Shown in pieces: positions 38,259 through 47,790 of a stretch of DNA of 64,000 nt. Origin of the DNA: Sphingomonas sp. PP-CC-1A-547 (GTDB lineage: Bacteria > Pseudomonadota > Alphaproteobacteria > Sphingomonadales > Sphingomonadaceae); contig NZ_RAPZ01000011.1 of NCBI RefSeq assembly GCF_003610375.1, forward strand, positions 682,001 through 746,000, read 5' to 3'. The notes below the pieces were generated by a model. The model ran no database searches. It had not been told where the DNA came from and saw only the letters and a program-made list of their open reading frames with translations. Within the stretch, counting starts at the first letter, position 1; the number at the start of each line of letters is the position of its first letter. The translations under genes were made by a program, and so were the position numbers.

Positions 38259-39766
38259 GCGTCACGAATATCCTGTTCGGCAATTCCCCGCCCAAGGCCG
38301 AGACCGATGATCACCCGCGCACCGGGATCATCGATATCGGCTCGAACTCGATTCGTCTGGTGGTCTACCAGGGGCCGCCGCGGCTCCCCGCGATCCGGTT
38401 CAATGAGAAGGTGTTGGCGGGGCTCGGGCGTGGGCTCGCCGCTACCGGCGCGATCGAGAAGTCGGCGCTGAAGACGGCGCGCGTCGCGCTGGCGCGGTTC
38501 GCGGCGGTGGCGAAGGAAATGGAATGCTCGACGCTCCTCACGGTCGCGACGGCGGCGGTACGCGATGCGAAGAACGGCGGCGAACTCATTGCCGCGGCTG
38601 AACAACTCGGCCTGACCGTCGAGACGCTGTCGGGCGAGCAGGAAGCCAGCGCGGCCGGCTACGGTGTCCTGTCCGCGATTCCCGAAGCGGATGGCATCGT
38701 CGGCGATCTCGGCGGCGGCAGTCTCGAACTCGTCCGCGTTCGTCGCGGCAAGATCGAGGACCGCGTCTCGTTCCCGCTCGGCGTCCTCCGCATCGGCCCG
38801 ATCCGCGCCAAGCGCGGCAAGGTGCTCGCCCGCTACGTGGCACGTCTGGTGCGCGAGGCCGGCTGGACCGCGAAGGGGCAGGGGCTGCCGCTCTATCTCG
38901 TCGGCGGATCGTGGCGGGCACTGGCGCGGCTCGACATGGAGCTGTCGGACTATCCGCTGCCGATCATCCACCAATATTCGATGACTGCGGCGACGATCAC
39001 CCGGCTCAGCCGGACGATCCCGCAGCTTTCCAAGCCGCGCCTGAAGGCGATCCCAGGGCTGTCCTCGGGCCGCACGGCAACGCTCGCGGATGCCGCGGCA
39101 TTGCTCGGTGTGCTGATGCGCCAGCTCGGCAGCCGGACGACGATCGTGTCCGCCTATGGCCTGCGCGAAGGCCTGCTCTACGAAGACCTGAAGCCCGCAG
39201 ACCGAACGCTCGATCCGCTGATCGTCGCCGCGCGCGAAGAGGGGCGGCTGCTCGGTCGCTTCCCCGAGCACGGCGACCTCCTCGACCGTTGGATCGCACC
39301 GCTGTTCACCACCGAGCCACCCGCGATGGCGCGGATTCGCCACACGGCATGCTTGCTTGCGGACGTAGGCTGGCGCGCCAACCCCGAGTTCCGCGCCGAA
39401 CGCGGCGTCGAGGTCGCATTGCACGGCAATTGGGTCGCGATTGACGCGCCCGGCCGGGGGATGCTGGCGCAAGCTCTTTACACGAGCCTTGGTGGCGATC
39501 TTTCCGCCGGTGAAACAGTTGGTCTCCTCGCATCTCCGGCAGCGGTGAAAAGCGCGACTGCTTGGGGCCTCGCTATGCGACTGGGCCAGCGAATGAGTGG
39601 TGGCTTAGCAGGACCGTTGAAGCGATCAGGGCTCGCAGATGACGGGGTATCACTTACGCTGACTCTGCGCCCGGATGATCGTGGGCTCTACGGCGAAGCG
39701 GTGGAACGTCGCCATAATGCGCTTGCCGCCGCCCTGGGACGCAAGCCCGTACTGGCTCTCTCCTGA
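38255..39766 (+). CDS. ppx: Exopolyphosphatase, Ppx/GppA family
   Basis: The 503-residue product has the ASKHA-fold start TGIIDIGSNSIRLVVYQG, ATAAVRDAKNG, LSGEQEASAAGYGVLSA and VGDLGGGSLELVRVR. It should remove terminal phosphates from polyphosphate, or hydrolyse pppGpp. An HD-like C-terminal region (about 300-420) holds RIRHTACLLADVGWRANPE. Translationally coupled to ppk1, so synthesis and breakdown of polyphosphate are made together. Confidence 0.93.
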   Translation: MSVTNILFGNSPPKAETDDHPRTGIIDIGSNSIRLVVYQGPPRLPAIRFNEKVLAGLGRGLAATGAIEKSALKTARVALARFAAVAKEMECSTLLTVATAAVRDAKNGGELIAAAEQLGLTVETLSGEQEASAAGYGVLSAIPEADGIVGDLGGGSLELVRVRRGKIEDRVSFPLGVLRIGPIRAKRGKVLARYVARLVREAGWTAKGQGLPLYLVGGSWRALARLDMELSDYPLPIIHQYSMTAATITRLSRTIPQLSKPRLKAIPGLSSGRTATLADAAALLGVLMRQLGSRTTIVSAYGLREGLLYEDLKPADRTLDPLIVAAREEGRLLGRFPEHGDLLDRWIAPLFTTEPPAMARIRHTACLLADVGWRANPEFRAERGVEVALHGNWVAIDAPGRGMLAQALYTSLGGDLSAGETVGLLASPAAVKSATAWGLAMRLGQRMSGGLAGPLKRSGLADDGVSLTLTLRPDDRGLYGEAVERRHNALAAALGRKPVLALS

Positions 39767-39788
39767 ATCCCCCCTTCTAGGGGAGGAT
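39767..39788 (+). terminator. Hairpin between convergent ppx and I78 genes
   Basis: ATCCCCCCTT-CT-AGGGGAGGAT forms a short GC-rich stem with one mismatch directly after the ppx stop. There is no U run on the plus strand, so it may be a stabilising hairpin or a remnant of a family-B repeat instead of an intrinsic terminator. Confidence 0.4.
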
Positions 39789-39796
39789 CAATGAGT

Positions 39797-40093
39797 TTAA
39801 GCGCAGGTGAAGCGTTCGATCCGGCCCTTGGCGTCCACATAGACATTCAGACGATCAGCGCGGAAATCCATCGTCACGGCCGTGTTCGGCGCGATCCAGC
39901 GTAGCGTGCGTGCACCCGATCGCGTCTGCATCACGTCGGCCCGAGCATCGCTCGCGCGCTTGCCGACCAGATCGCCGAGCGAGTCGGCATTGCAGGCGGC
40001 CGCGATCGGCGAAGCGGCGGGCGTCTCGCCGCGCATCTCCACCGGCGTACACGCTGCCGAGGCCAACAAGGCTGCGACCAGAACGATCCTCAT
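39797..40093 (-). CDS. I78 family peptidase inhibitor, lipoprotein
   Basis: The 98-residue product has a lipoprotein signal with lipobox LLASAAC (Cys15). The mature part matches the I78 inhibitor fold: CNADSLGDLVGKRASDA, LRWIAPNTAVTMDFR, DRLNVYVDAKGRIERFTCA. The two Cys (34 and 97) probably form a disulfide. Such proteins inhibit serine peptidases in the envelope. The start shares 4 bases with the rnd stop, so it is co-transcribed with rnd. Confidence 0.85.
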   Translation of the reverse strand: MRIVLVAALLASAACTPVEMRGETPAASPIAAACNADSLGDLVGKRASDARADVMQTRSGARTLRWIAPNTAVTMDFRADRLNVYVDAKGRIERFTCA

Positions 40094-41265
40094 GCGGCAT
40101 CCTCCGTACGTGTCATCTTGAGCTTCCCGCCGATCACTGCAAATGCCAGCCGCCCCTCAACCAGATCGAGCGCGTCGCGGCCGAACTGATCGAACCGCCA
40201 GCCTTCGAGCATCGGCAGCCCGGTCCGAACACCCGCCGCCAGAGCCTCGAGTTCATCGGTGCGCGCGAGCAGTTTCGACGCGACATCAATGTCTCGCGAG
40301 CGAATCTTCAGCAGCAGCTTGAGGAGGTCCGCCACCAGCGAACCCTCCTTGCCAAGCCCCGGCTTGCGATCGTCGCGTGGCGGCAGTTCGTCGTCGCCGA
40401 GCGGTTGCGCGCCCTCGATCGCGGCCATCAAGCGCCCGCCGATGTCGTTGCCGGCCCAGGTCGCTGACAACCCGCGCACCCTTGCGAGATCCGCCTGCTT
40501 CTTCGGCGGATGCCCCGCCATGTCGCCCAGTGTCTCGTCTTTGACGATCCGCCCGCGCGGCAAATCCTTTGCCTGCGCCTCCAGCTCACGCCAGCGCGCA
40601 AGAGCCTTCAAACGGCCCAGCACCTCGGGCTTGCGCCCCGAAATCCGCACCCTCTTCCAGGCCAGATCGGGATCGTTCGCATAATTCGCGGTATCGCCGA
40701 GCCGCTCCATCTCCTGATCGAGCCACACGCCGCGCCCGGTCTTGCGCAACCGCTCCAGCATCTTCGGGAAGATCTTCGAAAGATGCGTGACATCGCCGAT
40801 CGCATATTCGATCTGCCGCGCGTCGAGCGGCCGGCGCGCCCAGTCGGTAAACCGAGCACCCTTGTCGACCGCGATCCCGAGCCAGCTGTCGACCAGGTTC
40901 GAATAACCGATCTGCTCGCCCTGGCCGAGCGCCATCGCCGCGACCTGCGTGTCGAACAGTGGGAAAGGGGTCTTGCCGGTGAGGTTGTAGACGATCTCGA
41001 TGTCCTGCCCGCCGGCATGGACGACCTTCAGCACGTCGTGATTCTCGACGAGCAGGTCGAGCAGCGGCTTGAGGTCGATCCCCGGCGCCATCGGGTCGAT
41101 CGCCGCGGCTTCCTTGTCATCGGCGATCTGGATCAGGCAGAGTTCAGGGTAATAGGTGCTCTCGCGCATGAATTCGGTGTCGACGCACACATAGTCGGCG
41201 TCGGCCATGCGCGCGCACAAATTGGCGAGCGTGGCACTGTCGGAGATAAGCGGGTGGATATGCAT
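40090..41265 (-). CDS. rnd: Ribonuclease D
   Basis: RNase D trims the 3' ends of tRNA and other small RNAs. The 391-residue product has DEDD exonuclease motifs VDTEFMRESTYYPELCLIQI (Asp29, Glu31), VVHAGGQDIEIVY, DTQVAAMALG and QIEYAIGDVTHLSKIF, then an HRDC domain (about 210-290). Length matches the family. It is divergent from aspS. Confidence 0.95.
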   Translation of the reverse strand: MHIHPLISDSATLANLCARMADADYVCVDTEFMRESTYYPELCLIQIADDKEAAAIDPMAPGIDLKPLLDLLVENHDVLKVVHAGGQDIEIVYNLTGKTPFPLFDTQVAAMALGQGEQIGYSNLVDSWLGIAVDKGARFTDWARRPLDARQIEYAIGDVTHLSKIFPKMLERLRKTGRGVWLDQEMERLGDTANYANDPDLAWKRVRISGRKPEVLGRLKALARWRELEAQAKDLPRGRIVKDETLGDMAGHPPKKQADLARVRGLSATWAGNDIGGRLMAAIEGAQPLGDDELPPRDDRKPGLGKEGSLVADLLKLLLKIRSRDIDVASKLLARTDELEALAAGVRTGLPMLEGWRFDQFGRDALDLVEGRLAFAVIGGKLKMTRTEDAA

Positions 41266-41356
41266 GACGTTTCCATAGCGAGGGTCGCCGAGGTTGACAA
41301 AGGCGGGTGATGAAGGGAAGCGCGGACCACCTGTTTATCGTCCGAGAAGACCCATC

Positions 41357-43180
41357 ATGCACGCCTACCGCACCCACAACTGCGCCGCCCTCCGCCCCGA
41401 ACGGGTCGGCGAAGAGGTCCGCGTCTCCGGCTGGGTCCACAAGAAGCGCGATCACGGCGACCTCGTCTTCATCGATCTGCGCGATCACTACGGTATCACG
41501 CAGATCGTCACTGACGTGTCAGGCCCGGTCTTCAAGGTCATCGAGGGTCTGAAGAGCGAAAGCGTCGTCACGATTACCGGCAAGGTGACCGCACGTGCGC
41601 CGGAAGCCGTCAACCCGAACCTGCCGACCGGCGGTATCGAGATTCGCGCGACCGCCGCGACCGTCCAGTCGATGGCCGGCGAATTGCCGATGCCAGTCGC
41701 AGGCGAAGCCGAGTATCCCGAGGATATCCGTCTCCGCTATCGCTATCTCGACCTGCGTCGCGAGCGTCTCCACGCGAACATCATGCTCCGCAGCCAGGTG
41801 ATCACGTCGCTGCGCAACCGCATGAACGGGCAGGGGTTCACCGAATTCCAGACGCCGATCCTGACCGCATCGTCGCCCGAGGGCGCGCGCGATTATCTGG
41901 TGCCGAGCCGCGTCCATCCGGGCAAGTTCTACGCGCTTCCGCAGGCGCCGCAGATGTTCAAGCAGCTGCTGATGGTCGCCGGCTTCGACCGCTATTTCCA
42001 GATCGCACCGTGCTTCCGCGACGAGGACGCACGCGCCGATCGCTCGCCGGGCGAATTCTACCAGCTCGATTTCGAGATGAGCTTCGTCACGCAGGACGAC
42101 GTGTTCAATGCGATCGAGCCCGTCCTGCACGGCGTGTTCGAGGAATTCGCCGACTGGCAGGGCAAGGGGCGTCAGGTCTCTGCCTTGCCATTCAAGCGCA
42201 TCCCCTACCGCGAATCGATGCTGAAGTACGGCAGCGACAAGCCCGACCTGCGCAACCCGATCCTGATCCACGACGTCGGCCATCACTTCGTCGAATCGGG
42301 CTTCGGCCTGTTCGCCGGGATCGTCGCCGGCGGTGACGTGGTCCGCGCGATTCCCGCGCCGAACACCGCCGACAAGAGCCGCAAATTCTTCACCGACATG
42401 AACGACTGGGCGCGCGCCGAGGGGCATGCCGGGCTCGGCTACATCACGCAGAAGAACGGCGAACTCGGTGGTCCGATCGCCAAGAACCACGGCGAGGAAG
42501 CCACCCGGAAGCTGATCGCGGAGATGGGCCTCGGCCCGAACGACGGCATCTTCTTCGCCGCCGGCAAGGAACTGCCCGCCTCGAAGCTCGCCGGCGCCGC
42601 GCGGGCGCGGATCGGTGCGGACTTGGGCCTGATCGACGAGAACCGGTTCGAGTTCTGCTGGATCGTCGACTTCCCGATGTTCGAATATGACGAGGACGCG
42701 AAGAAGGTCGATTTCAGCCACAACCCGTTCTCGATGCCGCAGGGCGAGATGGATGCGCTGGAGACCAAGGATCCGCTCGATATCCTCGCGTATCAGTACG
42801 ATATCGTCTGCAACGGCGTCGAGCTGTCGTCGGGCGCGATCCGGAACCACCGGCCGGAGATCATGTACAAGGCGTTCGAGATCGCCGGCTACACGCAGGC
42901 CGACGTCGACACGAACTTTGCGGGCATGATCAACGCGTTCAAGGTCGGCGCACCGCCGCATGGCGGCTCCGCACCGGGGATCGACCGGATGGTGATGCTG
43001 CTCGCGGGCGAGCCGAACATCCGCGAGGTCGTGCTGTTCCCGATGAACCAGAAGGCCGAGGACCTGATGATGGGCGCGCCGAGCCCGGTCAGCGCCAAGC
43101 AGCTCAAGGAACTCAATATCCGCCTGACGGTCGATGGCCCCAAGGACGCGACGAAAATGGTCGCGCCGAACGCGGGGTGA
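41357..43180 (+). CDS. aspS: Aspartyl-tRNA synthetase
   Basis: The 607-residue class II synthetase has an OB-fold anticodon domain ([24 protein letters not shown]), motif 2 [22 protein letters not shown], an inserted GAD domain (about 290-420) and motif 3 [23 protein letters not shown]. The bacterial-length insert is present. Whether it also charges tRNA-Asn depends on gatCAB, which is outside the window. ATG 41357 gives the family N-terminus HAYRTHNC. Confidence 0.97.
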   Translation: MHAYRTHNCAALRPERVGEEVRVSGWVHKKRDHGDLVFIDLRDHYGITQIVTDVSGPVFKVIEGLKSESVVTITGKVTARAPEAVNPNLPTGGIEIRATAATVQSMAGELPMPVAGEAEYPEDIRLRYRYLDLRRERLHANIMLRSQVITSLRNRMNGQGFTEFQTPILTASSPEGARDYLVPSRVHPGKFYALPQAPQMFKQLLMVAGFDRYFQIAPCFRDEDARADRSPGEFYQLDFEMSFVTQDDVFNAIEPVLHGVFEEFADWQGKGRQVSALPFKRIPYRESMLKYGSDKPDLRNPILIHDVGHHFVESGFGLFAGIVAGGDVVRAIPAPNTADKSRKFFTDMNDWARAEGHAGLGYITQKNGELGGPIAKNHGEEATRKLIAEMGLGPNDGIFFAAGKELPASKLAGAARARIGADLGLIDENRFEFCWIVDFPMFEYDEDAKKVDFSHNPFSMPQGEMDALETKDPLDILAYQYDIVCNGVELSSGAIRNHRPEIMYKAFEIAGYTQADVDTNFAGMINAFKVGAPPHGGSAPGIDRMVMLLAGEPNIREVVLFPMNQKAEDLMMGAPSPVSAKQLKELNIRLTVDGPKDATKMVAPNAG

Positions 43181-43190
43181 CGTCTCTCTG

Positions 43191-43331
43191 TCCCTCGCCC
43201 CTACGGGGAGAGGGAAGGAGGAGCCGCTTGGTGACGGGAGGGTGAGGGGAGGTTGGTGTGCGCTAATTTCCCCTCACCCTCCCACCCGCAAGCGCGGGCG
43301 GGCCCCGCCCTCTCCCCGACGGGGCGAGGGA
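43191..43331. repeat. GC-rich palindrome pair, family C
   Basis: Hairpins at 43191-43215 (TCCCTCGCCCC-TAC-GGGGAGAGGGA) and 43307-43331 (CCCTCTCCCC-GA-CGGGGCGAGGG) bracket a further inverted stretch (gagggtgagggga / tcccctcaccctc). It lies between aspS and the APC permease. The remaining 65 bases before 43397 show no clear motif. Confidence 0.75.
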
Positions 43332-43396
43332 AATACGTCCCTCGCTTCCTCAACCCCCTCAACCATGCAAATACCTCTGCACGATAAGGGGTTGGC

Positions 43397-44797
43397 ATGC
43401 GCGACGATGAGATGACACCGCCGCCAAGCCTCGTCCGCAGCCTCGGCGTGACGGGCGTTCTGTTCCTGACCCTCTCCGTCGCGACCCCCGCATCGTCGGT
43501 GTTCGTCATCGTCCCCGGCATGCTCCAGGTCGCCGGCACCGGCGCAGTCTGGGCAACGCTGATCGCCGGGCTCGTCTGCGTCGCGACTGCGTTCGTCTAT
43601 GCCGAACTCTCCTCTGCATGGCCGGTAGCGGGCGGCGAGTATGTCGCGGTCGCGCACACGCTCGGGCCGATGGCGGGGTTCGTCATGCTCGGCGTCAACG
43701 TCTTCAACAACCTGCTCTTCCCGCCGGTCGCAGGGCTCGGCGTCAGCGCGGTGCTCGGTACGCTCGTCCCCGGCCTGCCGCAGATCCCCATCGCGATTGC
43801 CGTGGTCGCAGGGTCGACGCTCGTCGCGATCCTCCAGATTCGCGTCAACGCCTGGCTCACCGGCCTCTTCCTGCTGGTCGAGATGCTGGCGATCGGCGCG
43901 GTCGTCTGGCTCGGGTTCGCTGACACCGTCCGCCCGATCGGCGACCTCCTGATCCACCCGGTCATGCCGCAAGGAGCCAATCTCGTCCCCGCGTCCGCAG
44001 CATCGATCGGCCTCGCCACCTCGATCGCGATCTTCGCGCTCAACGGCTACGGCGCCGCGGTCTACTTCGGCGAGGAGATGCTCGACGCCCCCCGGCTGAT
44101 CGCGCGCGCGATCATGGCGTCGCTCGCGCTGACGCTGCTGTTCGAGGGCATCCCGATCGTCGCGGTCCTGGTCGGCGCACCCGATCTCCACGCCACGCTC
44201 ACCGCCGACGACCCGTTCGGCCTGCTCGTCGCCCTGCGCAGCGGCACCACGATGGCAAACTGGATCTCGATCGGCGTCGTCGTCGCGATCGTCAACGCGG
44301 TGATCGCCTGCATCCTCGCCTGCGCGCGCTTCTTCTACGGCACCGCGCGCGACGGAAGCTGGGGCCGTCCGCTCGACCGGTGGATGACACAAGTTCACCC
44401 GAAATTCGGCTCGCCCTGGGTGGGCACGCTGCTGGTGGGCGGGTTCGGGATCGTCGCGTGCTTCCTGCCGCTCCAGTTGCTGCTGGTGCTCAGCGGCACC
44501 GGCCTCGTCGCGATCTACGCGGGCATCTGCGTCGCGGCGATGGTCGGCAGGCGTACCGGCAAGACCGCCCATGCACCCTACCAGATGCCGCTCTACCCCC
44601 TCGGGCCGGTAGTGACACTGCTCGCGCTCGGCTATGTCTGCTGGACGAGCTGGCACAATCTTGAGGAGGGACGGCCCGGTTTGATCATGACGGCCGCGCA
44701 GATCCTGCTGTCGATCGCCTATTATTGGTTCATCCTGCGCCGACGGGGCGCCTGGAACGTTCAGATCCCGACCCTTGCGACGGAGCGCGATGCATGA
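43397..44797 (+). CDS. APC superfamily amino acid / amine permease
   Basis: The 466-residue protein has about 12 hydrophobic segments and the APC-type start SLGVTGVLFLTLSVATPASSVFVIVPG, followed by AELSSAWPVAGGEYVAVAHTLG (second helix; family consensus GGxYxw). It imports amino acids or polyamines by proton or sodium coupling, or by exchange; the substrate is unclear. Its stop overlaps the ppk2 start by 4 bases, an unusual pairing. Confidence 0.87.
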   Translation: MRDDEMTPPPSLVRSLGVTGVLFLTLSVATPASSVFVIVPGMLQVAGTGAVWATLIAGLVCVATAFVYAELSSAWPVAGGEYVAVAHTLGPMAGFVMLGVNVFNNLLFPPVAGLGVSAVLGTLVPGLPQIPIAIAVVAGSTLVAILQIRVNAWLTGLFLLVEMLAIGAVVWLGFADTVRPIGDLLIHPVMPQGANLVPASAASIGLATSIAIFALNGYGAAVYFGEEMLDAPRLIARAIMASLALTLLFEGIPIVAVLVGAPDLHATLTADDPFGLLVALRSGTTMANWISIGVVVAIVNAVIACILACARFFYGTARDGSWGRPLDRWMTQVHPKFGSPWVGTLLVGGFGIVACFLPLQLLLVLSGTGLVAIYAGICVAAMVGRRTGKTAHAPYQMPLYPLGPVVTLLALGYVCWTSWHNLEEGRPGLIMTAAQILLSIAYYWFILRRRGAWNVQIPTLATERDA

Positions 44798-45570
44798 CGA
44801 TACACCTGGCCGACTACGAAGACGGCGACGAATACGACGGCAAGTACAAGCACGACCTTGCCGCGCTGCAAAAGCGCCTCGAGCATATTCAGGTCGCGCA
44901 CATCGTCGGCGGTACGCGCGCGATCGTGATGTTCGAAGGCTGGGACGCGGCGGGCAAGGGCGGCATCATCCAGCGCCTGTCGGCCGAATGGGACCCGCGC
45001 AACTACAAGGTCTGGCCGATCTCGGCGCCGACTGCGGACGAGAAGGCACATCATTTCCTCTGGCGCTTCTGGAACCGTCTGCCCGCGAACGGCAACATCG
45101 CGGTGTTCGATCGCAGCTGGTACGGCCGTGTCCTCGTCGAGCGTGTCGAGGGGTTCGCCAGCGAGACCGAATGGCGGCACGGCTACGATGAGATCAACGC
45201 GTTCGAGGCGCAACAGGTCGAGAGCGGCACTACGCTGATCAAGCTGTTCATCCACACCACGCAAAAGGAGCAGGATCGGCGATTGAAGGCGCGGCTCGAC
45301 GATCCGTGGAAGCATTGGAAGACCGGGCTCGACGATTTCCACAACCGATCGCGGCGCGACGAGTATCTGGAGGCGATGGCCGAGATGTTCGCGCGCACCG
45401 ACACCGCGACCGCGCCGTGGACCGTCATCGATGGCAACGACAAGAAGGCGGCCCGGATCGCAGCGCTGACGCTGATCGCGGACCGCCTCGAAGCCGGCGT
45501 ATCGATGGTGCCGCCACCGCTCGACCCGAAGGTCAAGAAGGTGGCGGAGAAGGCGTTAGGCCTTCGCTGA
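44794..45570 (+). CDS. ppk2: Polyphosphate kinase 2 family
   Basis: PPK2 enzymes use polyphosphate to phosphorylate nucleotides (or the reverse). The 258-residue single-domain product has Walker A MFEGWDAAGKGGII, Walker B-like VFDRSWYGRVLVERVEG, and a lid with RRDEYLEAMAEMFARTDT. Class I (NDP) versus II/III cannot be told by eye. ATG 44794 lies inside the permease stop region (ATGA), so translation is coupled to the permease. It converges on the carbonic anhydrase gene with a 4-base gap. Confidence 0.93.
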   Translation: MTIHLADYEDGDEYDGKYKHDLAALQKRLEHIQVAHIVGGTRAIVMFEGWDAAGKGGIIQRLSAEWDPRNYKVWPISAPTADEKAHHFLWRFWNRLPANGNIAVFDRSWYGRVLVERVEGFASETEWRHGYDEINAFEAQQVESGTTLIKLFIHTTQKEQDRRLKARLDDPWKHWKTGLDDFHNRSRRDEYLEAMAEMFARTDTATAPWTVIDGNDKKAARIAALTLIADRLEAGVSMVPPPLDPKVKKVAEKALGLR

Positions 45571-45574
45571 CCCG

Positions 45575-46237
45575 TTAGGCTTTCGCGGATTTGGCTTCTG
45601 TCGACTCTGCCTGGATGAACTCGTCATCCTCGTTGAGCAGCAGCATCTGGCCCTTGTCGATGCCGAAATAGGCACCGCGAAGGGCCAGCGTGCCGGCGGC
45701 TTCGGCCTCAGCCACGAACGGAAACGTCCGCAGATTGGCGATCGAGGTGCGGACGGATTCGAGTTCCATCTCGCGGCCGGCCTCGGCGCCTTCACCGTAC
45801 TTTGCGATGACCTTCTCGCGGGCACCGTCGAGCAAGCTGACCCAGTCGGACACAAACCCGCCTGCACCGTGATCGGCATCGGCAAACGCCTGCGTCAGCG
45901 CAGCCTTGCACCCGCCGCATTTCTCGTGGCCCATCACAACGATCTCTTCGACCTTCAGCTGGGTAACCGCGAACTCGATCGCCGCGGAGACGCCGTGGTA
46001 ACCACCACCCGTCTCGAACGGCGGCACTAGGTTGGCGACGTTACGCACGACGAACACTTCGCCGGGTAGCGTATCGAAAATCTGCGCGGGTTCGACGCGA
46101 CTGTCGGAGCAGGCGATAATCATCACCTTGGGGCTCTGGCCGTCCTGCAGTTCCTTCCAGCGCTCGCGCTGCTCCTCCCAGGGGCCGTCCTTGAAGCGGT
46201 GATAGCCTTCGATCATTTCCGGAAAGTGAGTTGGCAC
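45575..46237 (-). CDS. Beta-class carbonic anhydrase
   Basis: The 220-residue product has zinc-site motifs ACSDSRVEP (Cys43, Asp45, Arg47) and GHEKCGGC (His104, Cys107), the four-residue site of beta enzymes. It interconverts CO2 and bicarbonate. The family length is usual. A 24-base near-perfect palindrome lies 28 bases upstream of its ATG, inside the gap shared with lipA, and may control it. Confidence 0.95.
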   Translation of the reverse strand: MPTHFPEMIEGYHRFKDGPWEEQRERWKELQDGQSPKVMIIACSDSRVEPAQIFDTLPGEVFVVRNVANLVPPFETGGGYHGVSAAIEFAVTQLKVEEIVVMGHEKCGGCKAALTQAFADADHGAGGFVSDWVSLLDGAREKVIAKYGEGAEAGREMELESVRTSIANLRTFPFVAEAEAAGTLALRGAYFGIDKGQMLLLNEDDEFIQAESTEAKSAKA

Positions 46238-46265
46238 GATTAGCCTTCCATATCAGTTTGCGATG

Positions 46266-46289
46266 CAACATGACAAACTTGTCATGTTG
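46266..46289. promoter_or_regulatory. 24-base palindrome, candidate operator
   Basis: CAACATGACAA-AC-TTGTCATGTTG has perfect 11-base arms around a 2-base centre. It stands in the 153-base divergent gap between the carbonic anhydrase gene (ATG at 46237) and lipA (ATG at 46391), and the AT content is above local average. It could be a dimeric regulator site or a 5'-leader hairpin of the carbonic anhydrase mRNA. The symmetry is seen directly; the role is inferred. Confidence 0.55.
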
Positions 46290-46390
46290 AAACTGGTTCC
46301 ATGATTTTATCCAGTTCGTCCGATGGTTCCAACCCGCCGACATAGCTCGCCGCCATTGTCTCAGCGGCAGGGCGGGGCTATCTGGCGTGC

Positions 46391-47317
46391 ATGAACGACA
46401 TGACCCCGATGGCTGCGCCGGTCCGTGCGCGCAAGCCCGACTGGATCCGCGTCAAGGCGCCGACCTCTGCTGGCTTCGCAAAGACCCGTGAGTTGATGCG
46501 CTCGAAAAGCCTCACCACCGTGTGCGAAGAGGCGGCGTGTCCGAACATCGGCGAATGCTGGTCGAAGAAGCATGCGACGGTCATGATCCTCGGCGATACC
46601 TGCACGCGGGCGTGTGCGTTCTGCAACGTCAAGACCGGCATGCCGCGTGCGGTCGATCGCATGGAGCCGCAGAACGTTGCCGATGCGGCGGCGCAGATGG
46701 GGCTCAACCACATCGTCATCACCTCGGTCGATCGCGACGATCTTCCGGACGGTGGCGCGTCGCAGTTCGTGAAGGTGATTCAAGCGATCCGCGCGTCGAA
46801 CCCGACGACGACGATCGAGATTTTGACGCCCGACTTCCGCAACAAGGCGCAGGCCGCGATCGAGTCGATCGTCGAGGCGCGGCCCGATGTCTACAACCAT
46901 AACCTCGAGACAGTGCCCCGGCTCTATCCAACGATCCGCCCCGGTGCGCGCTACTATGCGTCGTTGCGGTTGCTGGAGAGCGTGAAGAAGCACGATCCGT
47001 CGATCTTCACCAAGTCGGGCGTGATGCTCGGGCTCGGCGAGGAGCGTCTGGAGATCCATCAGGTGATGGACGACATGCGCTGCGCCGACATCGATTTCCT
47101 GACGATGGGGCAGTATCTCCAGCCGACGCCGCGCCATGCCAAGGTCGCCGAGTTCGTGCCGCCGAAGGCATTCGATGCCTATGCCTCGATCGCGCGCGCG
47201 AAGGGCTTCCTGCTGGTCGCGTCGTCGCCGCTGACCCGGTCGAGCTATCACGCGGGCGACGACTTCGAACGGTTGCGTGCGAACCGCGACGCCAAGCTGG
47301 GCGTCGCGCGCATCTGA
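46391..47317 (+). CDS. lipA: Lipoyl synthase
   Basis: LipA inserts two sulfurs into octanoyl groups on lipoyl domains by radical SAM chemistry. The 308-residue product has the auxiliary cluster motif [12 protein letters not shown] (Cys45, 50, 56), the radical SAM motif CTRACAFC (Cys71, 75, 78), and the C-terminal RSSYHA serine ligand block. The stop overlaps the next start by one base (TGATG), a common lipA-coq10 pairing in Alphaproteobacteria. Confidence 0.97.
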   Translation: MNDMTPMAAPVRARKPDWIRVKAPTSAGFAKTRELMRSKSLTTVCEEAACPNIGECWSKKHATVMILGDTCTRACAFCNVKTGMPRAVDRMEPQNVADAAAQMGLNHIVITSVDRDDLPDGGASQFVKVIQAIRASNPTTTIEILTPDFRNKAQAAIESIVEARPDVYNHNLETVPRLYPTIRPGARYYASLRLLESVKKHDPSIFTKSGVMLGLGEERLEIHQVMDDMRCADIDFLTMGQYLQPTPRHAKVAEFVPPKAFDAYASIARAKGFLLVASSPLTRSSYHAGDDFERLRANRDAKLGVARI

Positions 47318-47790
47318 TGCCGAAGCATTCGGAAACGCGCCATCTGCCCTACACGCCTGAGCAGATGTTCGACCTGGTCGCCGATGTCGGCCGCTACGCC
47401 GAGTTCCTGCCTTGGGTCAGCGCGATGCGCGTGCGCTCGAACAGCGAGACGGAGACGCTCGCCGACATGATCGTCGGCTTCAAGGGCCTGCGCGAGACGT
47501 TCACGTCGCGGGTTGAGAAGGTGCGCCCGAGCGAACTCACCGTCGATTACGTCGATGGTCCACTCAAGTACCTCCGCAACGAATGGCACTTTCGCCCAGA
47601 GCCGCAAGGCTGCGCGGTCGACTTTACCGTCGACTTCGCGTTCAAGAACCGGATGTTCGAGATGATCGCCGGGCAGGTGTTCGGTGCCGCGCTGCGGAAG
47701 ATGATCGGTGCGTTCGAAACGCGCGCCGCGGAGCTTTACGGGGCCGACGCGTCCGGCAACAAGAGTTCGAGCGCGCACAACGCGGCCTGA
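47317..47790 (+). CDS. COQ10/RatA-like START-fold protein
   Basis: The 157-residue product has HSETRHLPYTPEQMFDLVADVGRYAEFLPW (family N-terminus, fragments such as YTPEQMFDLVADV), LRETFTSRV and GPLKYLRNEWHF, which mark the polyketide cyclase/START-like ubiquinone-binding COQ10 group. It may carry ubiquinone; the RatA name in databases (ribosome-associated toxin) is probably not right here. It is coupled to lipA and its last 55 bases overlap the convergent cinA gene. Confidence 0.88.
   Translation: MPKHSETRHLPYTPEQMFDLVADVGRYAEFLPWVSAMRVRSNSETETLADMIVGFKGLRETFTSRVEKVRPSELTVDYVDGPLKYLRNEWHFRPEPQGCAVDFTVDFAFKNRMFEMIAGQVFGAALRKMIGAFETRAAELYGADASGNKSSSAHNAA

Noticed and set aside
47317..47790. 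RatA toxin of a toxin-antitoxin pair
   Set aside because: The protein fits COQ10/START proteins, is coupled to lipA, and there is no antitoxin-like neighbour (the RatB position is empty).
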